Assembly: GCA_037893245.1 (NCBI GenBank)
Contig: JBAIAA010000261.1
Span: 2,232,001 to 2,296,000 of the forward strand
Length of the DNA stretch: 64,000 nt
Origin: Crossaster papposus
Taxonomy: Eukaryota > Echinodermata > Asteroidea > Velatida > Solasteridae
Reading direction: 5' to 3'
Under the pieces are notes generated by a model, which saw nothing but the letters and a program-made list of their open reading frames with translations, was not told the origin of the DNA and searched no databases. Every line of letters begins with the position of its first letter. The first letter of the stretch is position 1. Shown here one piece after another: positions 32,001 through 37,690 of this stretch. The translations under genes were made by a program, and so were the position numbers.

Positions 32001-34069
32001 CAAGCCTTCTCTCAACAAACCTTTGTTCGTGTAGTCCTTGCTCGCTTGACAAAATAATGTGAACAAAGATTCCCACCGTTGCTTTATACAATTATATAAC
32101 TGACATACAGATATTTGTCCTTTGGTTGGTGGAACTTACATTTATTGTAGCATTTATTATTACTCCCATTCAGAACGCTGCTTAAAAATGGGATTTAGCT
32201 ACTATTCAACAGTTAGAATCATCCTCGAAAAAGCCCTATGATCCCACGGACTTGAATTGACTCAAGAGTTGGTTGAGTACTGATTGGCCATTGGCTGGAC
32301 TGATTCGTTTCAAGGTCTTGTATTCAGGAATGCATGGCTATGTTAGGGATGTGTTGGCCATGCATAATAACCGCCACCCACGCTAGTTTGTTTAGCAGAA
32401 TAATACGAAGTTTCTTGTAAACACTGAAACATGATGGACTTCACACTCGATTCGCAAAAAGTATGAACGTCATTTTCGCAACGAATAAATTTGTCACATC
32501 GCGCTGCGAATTATTCGCGCCCAGTGTTTTTTTAATTTTTTATATATATATTGTAAACTTTAAAGAGGGTAGTTCTTTTCAGTTAACAAACTGCTTTCCA
32601 ATAGCCCTCTAATTATAAGAATTACTTACCACTATACCATTTCATAAATATATTATTTTAAACAATTTGAAATATTAGGGCCTATTTAAAAATTGATAGA
32701 TTAAGAAACACATAGAATTAAAATGGATACAAACATGTAAAGAGTTTAAACTGGTTAAAGCATTTAAGAAGAATTATTGCACTTTTAAACAATACAAATG
32801 ATGTACAAGTACGTACAGATACAGATACATGCTTGGGTCTAATCATGCTACCATGCAGCAGATAGCCACACAGTACATGTAAGTTAAACTCTGGAAGTGC
32901 CGCATTAACCATTAAAATAAAAAACACAACCACCTCCAAGGCCCAAGCATGTACACACAAAAATCATGACAAATGCAAATAGACTACACAAATATAATTA
33001 AGTTTAGTTAAAATATGGGTTTTTTTAGGTTTAGTTTGAAGGTCGTTAAGGATGGAGAGTTAGTAAAGTATAATAGCTTTAGTATAATTCGCACGATTAA
33101 AATTCGCATCGCATTCGCATGAGGTATATAAACCGGCCTTCAGTCTGATGTTCATATCCATCTAAACTCGAAGGATTTCAAGTGTTAGGCGAGAACCTCA
33201 CGTCTTCTACACTCTTTGAATTAGAACTTATTAATCTACTTTATTCTTTGCTAAGTGACGTGTATAGTACAACTATAGCGACAATAAACAGCCGCCGTAT
33301 ATAATATAGCCTATTGGTTTGTTACTTTGTCTTTAGTTTGGCGAGGACGCCGTACTCTTTAATATACACTATCCGCATCACGTAGGAGTAAGGTTCAACA
33401 TGAACATTAAAAAGATCTAATGTGGAACTAACAATGCGAATATGCATGGTTGAAATTGCGAAGAAGTAAGATGGAACAATGACATTAAGCATGATTCATG
33501 GTCAAGATCGAACGTCAAAATTAACAAGGTGGAACATTCACTTTGACAAGGAGAAACTTCCACATTGCGAAATTATGAAACTTCCAACGTTAAAATTGCT
33601 AAGATCGAACGTTCATATTGCAAAGATTGAGCATTGATATTAAAAAGGTTAACATTGAAATGCCGTTCTAGGGCCACCGTACACCTTAGCTGTTTAAACC
33701 ATGTTTAAATCTATATCGATGTCGAATAGGTTTTCCAATATTAAAATTACTTTATTGTCTTTAAAATGTTTTCATTAAAAGTAAAGGTAGCTCCTATAAA
33801 CACGTACTTTGGACAAATCTTTCCCTTCAACTCGACTCGACATTCTATTGTACTAACTCTTCTTATCTTTGCAAACTCGTAGAACCGCCACGCGTAACCA
33901 TCAAGTAAAATTCCCAGAATTTAAAGGCCTTAAATTCAGCTCTGACACACCGACAATATGGGCACAACCGTAACAAAATACTACTTACCACAGCATCATC
34001 ATTTGATTCGACAATAACCGACTTGGTCCCTGTGATCGCGCCGATTATCAATAAACACAACAGAAACAT
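7671..34069 (-). CDS. Matrix metalloproteinase, furin-activated, probable GPI-anchored; whole spliced gene
   Basis: Secreted zinc endopeptidase of the matrixin family that cleaves extracellular-matrix and cell-surface proteins. Coding exons in transcript order: 31766-31686 (or 34069-33989), 26422-26314, 21827-21616, 15501-15297, 13005-12847, 12704-12594, 11503-11358, 9893-9755, 8035-7671. They total 1527 nt, giving 508 residues plus a TAG stop; every junction is GT-AG and every phase agrees. Layout: signal peptide about 1-16; propeptide to 96 with cysteine switch PRCGMPD (C79); furin site RAKR ending at 96; catalytic domain 97-256 with zinc ligands H212, H216 and H222 and Met-turn M230; hinge of only about 14 residues; hemopexin C273-C463; basic stretch in blade 4; hydrophobic tail 492-508. 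A furin site plus a C-terminal hydrophobic tail without a cytoplasmic domain resembles the MMP17/MMP25 class, so GPI anchoring is inferred. No fibronectin insert or MT-loop is visible. Orthology to a named MMP is not assigned. Confidence 0.93.
8415..8600. mobile_element. Short MITE (AGCACGATATGTGGCAGAG ends), copy 1
   Basis: Ends AGCACGATATGTGGCAGAG and CTCTGCCACATTTCGTGCT are inverted repeats. It contains a C-tract of about 20 and GGAATTCCTGAGATTCCGGG. A second copy lies at 44525-44699 and a fragment at about 35190-35260. It lies in the last MMP intron. Confidence 0.75.
8926..9280. mobile_element. TTAA-flanked MITE, family T1 ends with different interior
   Basis: Perfect 24-bp inverted repeats beginning TTAAAGGTAGTATACACCAT at both ends (8926-8949 and 9257-9280). 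The interior is unlike the 6616 copy although the ends match. Intronic. Confidence 0.8.
9447..9733 (+). mobile_element. tRNA-derived SINE with Deu-like body
   Basis: The tRNA-like head has an A box (TGGTCGGGCGGTTAAGAA) and a perfect B box GGTTCGAATCC (9497-9507). The body follows with CTTCTGATGGGACGTAAAGC and ACGTAAAAGAACCCAG, which I recognise as the Deu-domain style of deuterostome SINEs. The tail is (ATC)n at about 9712-9730. It is transcribed by RNA polymerase III and depends on a LINE for mobility. It ends just before MMP exon 8. Confidence 0.8.
9755..9893 (-). CDS. MMP exon 8: hemopexin blade 3
   Basis: Encodes [10 protein letters not shown], then [20 protein letters not shown] and IYFFK, an intact hemopexin repeat. 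The acceptor is CCTTTTAG, with GGG AGC as the first two codons. Donor GTAATA in phase 1, joining exon 9 to give FFKGDQYYRY. Length 139 nt. Confidence 0.93.
9894..11357. other. MMP intron 7, no gene
   Basis: Contains a C-tract of about 20 bp (10439-10458) and AT-rich sequence near 10250-10320. No exon-like or repeat structure that I can name. Confidence 0.4.
11358..11503 (-). CDS. MMP exon 7: hemopexin blade 1-2
   Basis: Encodes THVWKFVSG and then [20 protein letters not shown], the repeating hemopexin signature (W-x-F, G-(F/Y)-P-x-x-I, L-P-x-x-I-x-A-A). It ends TYMFK at a GTATGG donor. Acceptor CTTCTGCAG; 146 nt; phases match both neighbours. Confidence 0.92.
11504..12593. other. MMP intron 6, no confirmed gene
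   Basis: A minus-strand open stretch at 11811-12005 follows an acceptor-like TTGGCAG and is the only exon-like segment. It has no hemopexin motif and was not accepted. Confidence 0.35.
12594..12704 (-). CDS. MMP exon 6: short hinge and first hemopexin blade
   Basis: Encodes a Thr/Ser/Asp-rich hinge of about 14 residues and then [16 protein letters not shown], the start of hemopexin blade 1 with the conserved Cys273 that closes the propeller. The hinge is short for a family in which it is often 20-70 residues. Acceptor CTTTTAG, donor GTAGGT; 111 nt. Confidence 0.9.
12847..13005 (-). CDS. MMP exon 5: catalytic zinc site and Met-turn
   Basis: Contains [12 protein letters not shown] (H212, H216 and H222 bind the catalytic zinc; E213 is the general base), then NTLMAP with Met-turn M230, and the domain end [11 protein letters not shown]. 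Acceptor AATTGCAG, donor GTAATA. All active-site residues are intact, so the enzyme should be catalytic. Confidence 0.95.
13332..13714. mobile_element. TTAA-flanked MITE, family T2, with internal palindrome
   Basis: Ends TTAAAGGGATTGTATACGTT and the inverse AACGTATATGATCCCTTTAA. In the middle (about 13489-13526) is a near-perfect 38-bp palindrome centred on ACTGCATGCAGT with TCTGAGAA arms. Located in MMP intron 4. Confidence 0.75.
13715..14779. other. MMP intron 4, no gene
   Basis: Contains a short direct repeat GTTGGTCAGATACTCCTA (about 13964-13999). Nothing else recognisable. Confidence 0.4.
14780..15180. repeat. Degenerate tandem repeat (AACTTGA / AGGTCAA motifs)
   Basis: Imperfect units of roughly 100-130 bp sharing AACTTGAA, CAATTGCAATCAAACTT and AGGTCAAAAGTCAAG-type segments. 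It ends about 115 bp short of MMP exon 4. Confidence 0.6.
15297..15501 (-). CDS. MMP exon 4: catalytic domain, structural zinc and calcium region
   Basis: Begins [13 protein letters not shown]. It carries the matrixin pattern [18 protein letters not shown], with probable structural-zinc ligands H164, D166, H179 and H189 and calcium-binding loop residues around DGPGG. No MT-loop insertion is visible before the HGD motif. Acceptor TGTACAG, donor GTGAGC; 205 nt ending in phase 1. Confidence 0.93.
15640..15732. repeat. Short tandem repeat, 27-bp unit
   Basis: Repeats of CACGCCCACATGTCAATCAA followed by ACCAAAC, roughly three units, decaying to CCAAAAAACAAACC. Confidence 0.7.
15860..16530. mobile_element. 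Foldback (large inverted repeat) element
   Basis: Two arms of about 300 bp are reverse complements with small differences. For example TTTCACAGCTCGGTCTTGAC (15950-15967) matches GTCAAGACCGAGCTGTGAAA (16402-16421), and GGGTCACGTGAACCCGTAAA matches its inverse at 16378-16397. The loop is near 16170-16220. The right arm carries an extra GGCGCGCCCGGAAC block near 16500. No coding sequence; lies in MMP intron 3. Confidence 0.8.
16610..17340. repeat. Degenerate minisatellite, about 42-bp unit, split by F1 copy 2
   Basis: Units contain GTTGCTCCGCACACGAGT and AATGGGGCGGAGCC motifs. They run from about 16610 to 16915 and resume at 17244-17340 after the F1 insertion. Because the unit is about 42 bp, one frame stays open (16591-16965), reading repeated [16 protein letters not shown] peptide. 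I do not call this a gene. Confidence 0.75.
16916..17243. mobile_element. Foldback DNA transposon F1, copy 2 (complete, 328 bp)
   Basis: The reference copy: ends CACTGACCTCTACACCTGG and the inverse GTCAGTG end, with 8-bp duplication GGCGAAAC on both sides (16908-16915, 17244-17251) inside a minisatellite unit. The two halves are imperfect inverted copies, and the end motif also occurs twice internally (about 17045 and 17115). 8-bp duplications and CA...TG ends fit the hAT superfamily. Confidence 0.88.
17341..17649. other. AT-rich spacer with AATAAA
   Basis: Ends in GAAATAAATGTTACAATCAA just before the gypsy relic. It resembles a retroelement 3' end, but nothing decisive. Confidence 0.3.
17650..18530 (+). 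pseudogene. Decayed Ty3/gypsy pol (reverse transcriptase to start of RNase H)
   Basis: Order of pieces: HKIDTG and PIYQLWEAE (17735-17840), then [20 protein letters not shown] and [13 protein letters not shown] (17860-17990). After a deletion and frame change come [16 protein letters not shown] (18013-18060) and [20 protein letters not shown] (18080-18143). An internal stop precedes YPDDVIVF (18183-18206), and then [20 protein letters not shown] (18271-18332). RNase H-like [15 protein letters not shown] follows (18451-18499). The active-site YLDD of the family reads YPDD here. Several frameshifts and a stop mean it is dead. No LTRs were found around it. Confidence 0.85.
18873..19550. repeat. 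Possible short element with G-rich inverted ends
   Basis: Left GGGGCGGATGCAGGATTTTT then AAAGGGGGG; the right end, read inversely, is GGGCGAATACAGGGTGGAG then AAGGGTCCGGACCCC. The ends agree only partly, so the boundaries are tentative. It interrupts or abuts the gypsy relic. Confidence 0.4.
19551..20224. repeat. Intronic DNA with a dispersed repeat fragment
   Basis: Bases about 19790-19895 (AATCCTATGGCAATCATCCG, AAACAAAAGAGGTAAGACGG) recur inverted at about 55850-55950. The rest shows nothing recognisable. Confidence 0.5.
20225..20360. repeat. Fragment resembling the 3' end of the 23234-25002 LTR element
   Basis: GTCTTGTTCGGGGACAAACA, then AGAGTCCTCGAGGGGGGGTG and CGGTGCCGGT, parallels GTCTTGTTTGGGGGCAAACA, GGTCTTCGTGGGGGGCTG and CCGTGCCGGT at 24700-24755. 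It may be a related polypurine tract and LTR start. Confidence 0.4.
20361..21180. other. MMP intron 3, no gene
   Basis: The 147-codon open frame starting at 20845 has no family motifs and lies inside the intron. Nothing else recognised. Confidence 0.4.
21181..21538. mobile_element. Inverted-repeat MITE built of TTCACGAAGT hairpins
   Basis: Outer ends TCGTCAGCGTCACCACGAAG and, inverted, CGTCACCACGAAGTAACAC at 21506-21527. Inside are two direct units (about 21238-21308, 21325-21395) and one inverted unit (about 21418-21482). Each unit is itself a hairpin of GTTTTCACGAAGTAACGC against GCGTCACTTCGTGAAAAC. TA flanks are possible. The end motif resembles that of 58431-59057. Located 78 bp past the MMP exon 3 donor. 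Confidence 0.75.
21616..21827 (-). CDS. MMP exon 3: cysteine switch, furin site, start of catalytic domain
   Basis: Encodes [19 protein letters not shown], where Cys79 of PRCGMPD keeps the zymogen latent by binding the catalytic zinc. Next come TRRAKR, an R-X-K-R site for furin-type convertases (residues 93-96), and YTLGGSYW, the mature N-terminus. Furin sites of this kind mark MMPs activated in the secretory pathway. Acceptor CGTCCCAG, donor GTAAAG, phase 0 at the 3' side. An inverted-repeat element starts about 80 bp into the following intron. Confidence 0.93.
21890..22005 (+). mobile_element. SINE S2, 5'-truncated copy
   Basis: Begins inside the tRNA-like head with B box GGTTCAAGACC and shares the tail TTTGTTCACTTTGAAATT and ATTTACCTAGTC with the copy at 22142. 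The MMP exon 3 acceptor lies just upstream. Confidence 0.65.
22142..22285 (+). mobile_element. tRNA-derived SINE S2
   Basis: The head GGGCAAGATAGCTCAGTTGA then TAGAGC has a good A box (TAGCTCAGTTG). The B-box region is damaged (GGTTTAATAAGTCCC), so polymerase III activity is doubtful. The shared tail TTGTTCACTTTGAAATTATG follows. It is a SINE rather than a working tRNA gene. Confidence 0.7.
22286..23233. other. MMP intron 2, no gene
   Basis: GC-rich near 22300-22450, otherwise unremarkable. No family motifs in its short frames. Confidence 0.4.
23234..23498 (+). repeat. Left LTR
   Basis: Begins TGTAACGCCCGTGCCGG and ends TCTTCGTTACA; direct repeat of 24738-25002. AATAAA at about 23407-23412 could be the polyadenylation signal. 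Confidence 0.88.
24130..24478. repeat. Hexamer-based tandem array inside the LTR element
   Basis: Variants of CAGTCGCAGTCGCAAGA with GAGCCAGTCGCAGTCGCAGG. The plus frame reads Ser/Gln/Arg-rich; minus frames read Cys/Asp/Ala-rich. Imperfect units rather than a clean microsatellite. Confidence 0.8.
24738..25002 (+). repeat. Right LTR
   Basis: Same length and sequence as the left LTR except one substitution near the 3' end (TCTACGTTACA), implying recent insertion. Confidence 0.88.
25300..25545 (-). mobile_element. SINE S3, minus orientation, copy 1
   Basis: Read on the minus strand it starts near a B box GGTTCGAACC (25526-25537). It continues through CCCTGCCTGACTCCGTGG and TTTTCCTCCCACC, and ends TTGGTTTCATTAACAGAAAG then (ATA)n. 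A related copy lies at 51040-51235. The head lacks a clear A box. Confidence 0.65.
25546..26313. other. MMP intron 2, no gene
   Basis: Bases about 25845-25920 (CTGGAATGACCTGAAATATA) recur inverted at 56300-56380, a dispersed repeat. Otherwise AT-rich with nothing recognised. Confidence 0.4.
26314..26422 (-). CDS. MMP exon 2: propeptide, first part
   Basis: Acceptor CTTTCTTTCAG is followed by codons for [14 protein letters not shown], the classic start of a matrixin propeptide (YL.KYGYL). The exon continues through [11 protein letters not shown] and ends one base into the next codon, before donor GTAAGTT. The split codon with exon 3 gives Cys64, where most family members have Gly. Length 109 nt. 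Confidence 0.9.
26820..26912. repeat. TTAA MITE T1, 3' fragment
   Basis: AAATACAACCCCCCAAATCT and AATTACCAATGGTGTAGTCT, then CCTACATTTAA, match the right part of 6616-7008. Confidence 0.65.
27219..27386 (+). pseudogene. THAP-domain relic
   Basis: THAP domains are C2CH zinc-dependent DNA-binding modules found in P-element-type transposases and host factors. The plus strand reads [20 protein letters not shown], then [12 protein letters not shown] and TAKVK. After two in-frame stops (TAG TGA at about 27346-27351) it reads [10 protein letters not shown]. The C-x4-C pair (27231-27248), the FP-DP/W core and the C-x2-H pair are all visible. The expected start codon reads ATA (27219-27221), and the reading frame shifts before the stops. 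It is dead, and lies in MMP intron 1 on the opposite strand. No transposase body was found after it. Confidence 0.75.
27387..29689. other. MMP intron 1, no gene
   Basis: About 2.3 kb with a G-tract near 27707-27717 and no frame or repeat that I recognise. Confidence 0.4.
29690..29938. mobile_element. MITE with GGGGCCTTTTCG ends
   Basis: Left TAGGGGCCTTTTCGGAACC and GCTTCGTCTTTGGCTT are inverted at the right as AAGCCAAAGACGAAGACGAA and TTCGAAAAGGCCCTA. A related inverted segment is at 61140-61370. The left breakpoint of the exon 1 tandem duplication lies inside its right end. Confidence 0.7.
30818..31044 (+). promoter_or_regulatory. TATA box, AATAAA and primer-site-like motif: possible solo LTR segment
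   Basis: TATATAAA at 30818-30825, CAGTCTGATG shortly after, AATAAA at 30976-30981, and TGGCGAGGACGCC at 31032-31044. The order (TATA, start, polyadenylation signal, then primer-site-like motif) is that of an LTR. It is repeated in the second duplication unit at about 33120-33350. Clean TG...CA ends were not found, so this is tentative. Confidence 0.35.
31090..31360. repeat. Degenerate tandem repeat, about 30-bp unit
   Basis: Units vary around AAGATCGAACGTTCATATTG and AACATTCACTTTGACAAGG. Repeated again in the second duplication unit at about 33390-33665. Confidence 0.55.
31686..31766 (-). CDS. MMP exon 1, downstream copy (1a): signal peptide
   Basis: Starts with ATG and encodes [17 protein letters not shown] followed by ten more residues ending NDDAV, then a consensus GTAAGT donor. 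The 81 nt end in phase 0, matching the phase-0 start of the propeptide exon at 26422; the join reads [13 protein letters not shown], typical of MMP propeptides. The hydrophobic core at residues 2-13 is a signal peptide. This copy is nearest the rest of the gene, leaving an intron of about 5.3 kb. Confidence 0.75.
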
Positions 34070-34512
34070 ATTCCCTGTTGTTAACTTCAAACTGATAATC
34101 AAATGCCTCGTATCGCGGATAGCGACTACCTCCAAGTTTAGAGTCTAAGTATCCAATGAGACAGTATTTTAGGCGACTGGATCTTTACTTTTTGTATTCC
34201 CAACACACACATGAAGTGTATCCCTGGGTAATCCGCTCAGTGGTGGTTCTCATCAAATTGTTTGGGCTAGCTTACTCGAGCCTATATTAAGCAATAATGC
34301 TTTCAACAAACCTTTGTTCGTGTAGTCCTTGCTCGCTTGACAAAATAATGTGAACAAAGATTCCCAAGGTTGCTTTATACAATTATATAACTGACATACA
34401 GATCTTTGTCCTTTGGTTGGTGGAACTTACATCACGTAGCATTCATTATTACTCCCATTCAGAACGTGGCTTAAAAATGGGAATTACTATTCAACAGTTA
34501 GAATCATCCTCG
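32229..34512. repeat. Tandem duplication, unit 2 (contains MMP exon 1b)
   Basis: Second unit of the same duplication. It ends at GAATCATCCTCG (34501-34512), the same sequence that ends unit 1 at 32217-32228. Confidence 0.92.
33989..34069 (-). CDS. MMP exon 1, upstream duplicate copy (1b)
   Basis: Encodes 27 residues starting MFLLCLLII and ending ESNDDAV, then a GTAAGTAG donor in phase 0. It differs from the downstream copy at residue 10 (Gly instead of Ser). The frame stays open upstream, but this is the first ATG, and the hydrophobic run right after it fits a signal peptide. It lies in the second unit of a 2.3-kb tandem duplication. A transcript from here would skip copy 1a, because that first exon has no recognisable acceptor at its ATG. 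Whether both copies are used cannot be told from sequence. Confidence 0.7.
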
Positions 34513-36559
34513 TCCTCAGGGCTGTTAAACTGTCGGCCCTCACTCCCGAAACCCGGGGAAGATGTGTGCTGCTCACACAGAACCATGACGGCCAAGCGAC
34601 GTCAACAGATGAGCCAACGTTCGCGGATCTGTATGTCAGTTATAACAATACAAAAAGTGTGTGGTTATTTTCCTCCCATTCCACTCTGAGCCACTCAATA
34701 TTTATATAAAACTAATACTAATGATGCTGACTTGATAGACTTACGAACAAGTCACTCTAGGGAGGGGTGTTTTCTCGGTCGGTGCAGTCATTACCTATAG
34801 TATTAGTATACAGTATGTGGTAAAGAAAACTAGGGTTTCGGGCTAAAATCCTCAACATTTAGTAATCAACGTTTCAATTAATGTTCAATTGATTTTAAAA
34901 GAACATTGTATAATCTTTTATTTTGATACAAGCAAGATGATGCGAGTTCACATACGACTGGTCAGAGCATGATGGCTGGTCAGAGCACACACATAATTGC
35001 TCAGAGCCTGCATGGATGAATATAAGAACTGCTCAGAGTTACAAATCATACTAGTAATGTCATCATTTGCTTTTGCTTTATTCTGGATCATAAGAAGCTC
35101 CGCTGATCTCCATGTATAAAGTCTCGGAAGTCTGGATTGATCATTGGTCATTACAAGCTTTACAAAAGAAGCTACGCACTGGTTTAAGATCCCCCCCCCC
35201 CCCCTCCCTTCCTTCATTTTGTCTTGGTCATTGTGTTCCCCGAATCTCAGGAATTCTTTATAGATATGTTTGTGTTATAGTCCGGAGTGTGTATAGGCAT
35301 GGAGCTAAACAGGAATTAGCACGGAGGTCACACACATTTTAATCTGATTCTCACTGGCCAGACATATGAAGTAATATATGGGACCGCTGTCTTGCCTTTG
35401 TATTTAATTATCGCCATCGTCGATTCGCTGGTTAGACTTATTGATAAGTAGCCTACAGGGAACCCTGGGGTCGTATTTTGGCGCTCCTCGACCACTGAGA
35501 GCTGTTTCTAACGTCATAAGTTTGACACGTGATCACAGCACAACCAAGGCCACCAAAACGCTCACCCAATAGCCGACGATCCGACTGAAATAGCTGTTTA
35601 ATAGCTCCATAATGTAAAGGGGCAATAGGGGTAGGGGGTCCCCTCTACCCGAAATCGTGCTTGGTATATTTAAATGTGTGGAGTCCCAACCAATCAAGTT
35701 CTACAAAATCGTTAAAATAGAGTCAATTAAAAGTACACGAAATATATATATATATAACATTTATTGTTAGGTTTCCAATACTCAAGATTGAAAAAAAACG
35801 GTCGGGAGTGACATTTATATTTTATAAATTTCACTTCTCCTTATTTAAATCAAAGTGAATTGAGGGTGACGACGTCAGATGAAACCTAAAAGAATACACA
35901 AACATAAAAAAGTACTCATGTAATTTACCACTCAGCTGTACTAATTTAATGACCTATAGGGTATATCTAGAATTTAGAAAGGGTAATGAACCTCACAGTT
36001 AGCAGACTATAGGTATACAGTTGACTGACTTTTCGTAATACGAAAAAGAGGATGTACAGTGTTGGTTCAAACAAACAATTAACACAACAATTGGCCTACC
36101 CATGTACATGCTAAATGTGAACCTAAAACTTTAAAAACTTTGCGATTCGTGTACAACACGCGTTCAGTTTACACCCGAAGGAATTATGTATGGTGACTAT
36201 TGAGCGTTGTCGTATCAATATCGCATCGACCCACCATGATACGTAATGCTGTTAACGACAGTAAACAGCCGTACAACCGTTGTTGGGTGACGCCGCTGTC
36301 TCGATAATAGTCTTGTTTACAACACTACTTTCGCAGTTTCAATTAATTACCAACAAATATTAATAAAGGGCAACATTTACAGGCCGACAGCGCGATCAGA
36401 TTTTGTATAAGCTTGTGAATGTTTTTCTCAGATGAATTTAAATACGAGAGTTGGTGAATTTGAATGGAAAATGTTTTCAAATAGCCGGGAAACCTATAAG
36501 TTCGCCCGATGTGAATCTCAAACCCACGCCCCGTGCTCTTTACCGACTGATAGGCCAAG
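34513..36559. other. Upstream flank of the MMP gene, no gene
   Basis: Contains short TGGTCAGAGCA / CTCAGAGC repeats near 34960-35040, a C-tract at 35191-35205 with a fragment of the 8415 MITE, and an (AT)n stretch near 35745. No coding sequence recognised. Confidence 0.4.
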
Positions 36560-37020
36560 AGCATTAGATCATATAGTCCAAAACCTGGAAATAGCTCATA
36601 ACAAGCTGATTTTTTCCAGGATACGTCCAGGAATAGCTGTATAACATACTAAAAGTCCCAAACAATCCCCCTTGAGCTCTCTCTAAAATACAAGATGGCG
36701 TCCAAAATGGCCGCCTGTTTTCAATTTTAAGCATAACTTTGCAACCAAACGAGAAATACAAATTAAGTGTCTAAACATATGTTTTAAAGTATACAAGGAA
36801 TCCAATAAAATCTGTATCCAACGGATTCAAAACCTCTAAGTATTTAAAACCAAGATGGTGTCCAAGATGGTCCCGCCAATTGTCAAATGTTATCATAATG
36901 TTTGCAACCAAGCATGTAGGAAATACCAAAACAAAGATTCTACACAAAGAATCCAATAAAATGTCCAAAACTCATAAATATCCATAATCAAGGTGTCCAA
37001 AATAACCGCCATTTTTCAAT
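36560..37020. repeat. Degenerate repeat with AAGATGG(C/T)GTCCAA motif, copy 1
   Basis: About 130-170-bp units sharing CCAAGATGGTGTCCAAGATG, GCATAACTTTGCAACCAA and AATCCAATAAAATCTGT-like segments. The inverted counterpart is at 42100-42550. Confidence 0.6.
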
Positions 37021-37119
37021 GTGTATTAGTACTGGGGGAATCCTGCTTAGTTATATTCTTTATTTAAGCGGGTCCTCTTGCCCGACCCGATGTCGATGTT
37101 TTGTCATATTTTTGTTTTT

Positions 37120-37690
37120 ATCTCTCGCTTTCTAGGTCTGTCTCTCTCTCGCCCGCACGTGTGCCCGTCTGCACCACCAGCACCAGCGCTGGGTCAAAAC
37201 AAACCGTCTCTCTCGTCTCTAACCGACGCACCTGTCTCATAGTTACTATCGTCGCGCAATGCGGCCGCCAGCGGCCCTCGGCTCGTAAATCGCTCCCCTT
37301 TCTCGAGACAGGGGACAACAAGCCACCATGGGTGGGGCGGATACCAAGCGTAGACCGGCCACGCCACGGCGTATTCCCCCTTGGAGCCACCCGGACAATT
37401 ACGGTGGAGCCACACCAAGCCGAGCCGGTGCCCGCGAAGGGGGGGGGGGGGGGGGGGGGGGGCGGAACTGTGCCGCCTCGATCTGCCCACGGGTTAACAT
37501 GTTTCGCTTTCCATCTGACACCTCTCTTCGCACTCCCCTTGTGCCGCCTGCAGCCAGTGTCTTTGCGGGGCCCGCACGGCGGCTGCCGGCCGGCGCTCTC
37601 GCGTCACGAGTGATCCACTGCCAAGAATTGTTAGGCCGTGTTACGTCCCCGTTGTTCTTGTTGCCTGGTGGTACTTGACAGGGAACAGAA
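37120..37690. other. GC-rich block, possible rDNA spacer fragment
   Basis: Much higher GC than its surroundings, with a 23-bp G-run near 37440-37462. On the minus strand, TTCTTGGCAGTGGATCACTC (37606-37630 region) resembles the start of 5.8S rRNA, but the similarity stops after about 22 bases. Long open frames on both strands are a side effect of base composition. Confidence 0.3.

Larger units (their letters stand above)
29925..32228. repeat. Tandem duplication, unit 1 (contains MMP exon 1a)
   Basis: Direct head-to-tail duplicate of 32229-34512 at an offset of about 2.3 kb, starting at GCCCTATGATCCCACGG. The copies are near identical, with small indels (for example TATATA loss near 33670 and a block difference near 31990-32010 versus 34270-34310). 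It includes the signal-peptide exon, its donor and its 5' flank. Junction microhomology is TCG. Confidence 0.92.
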
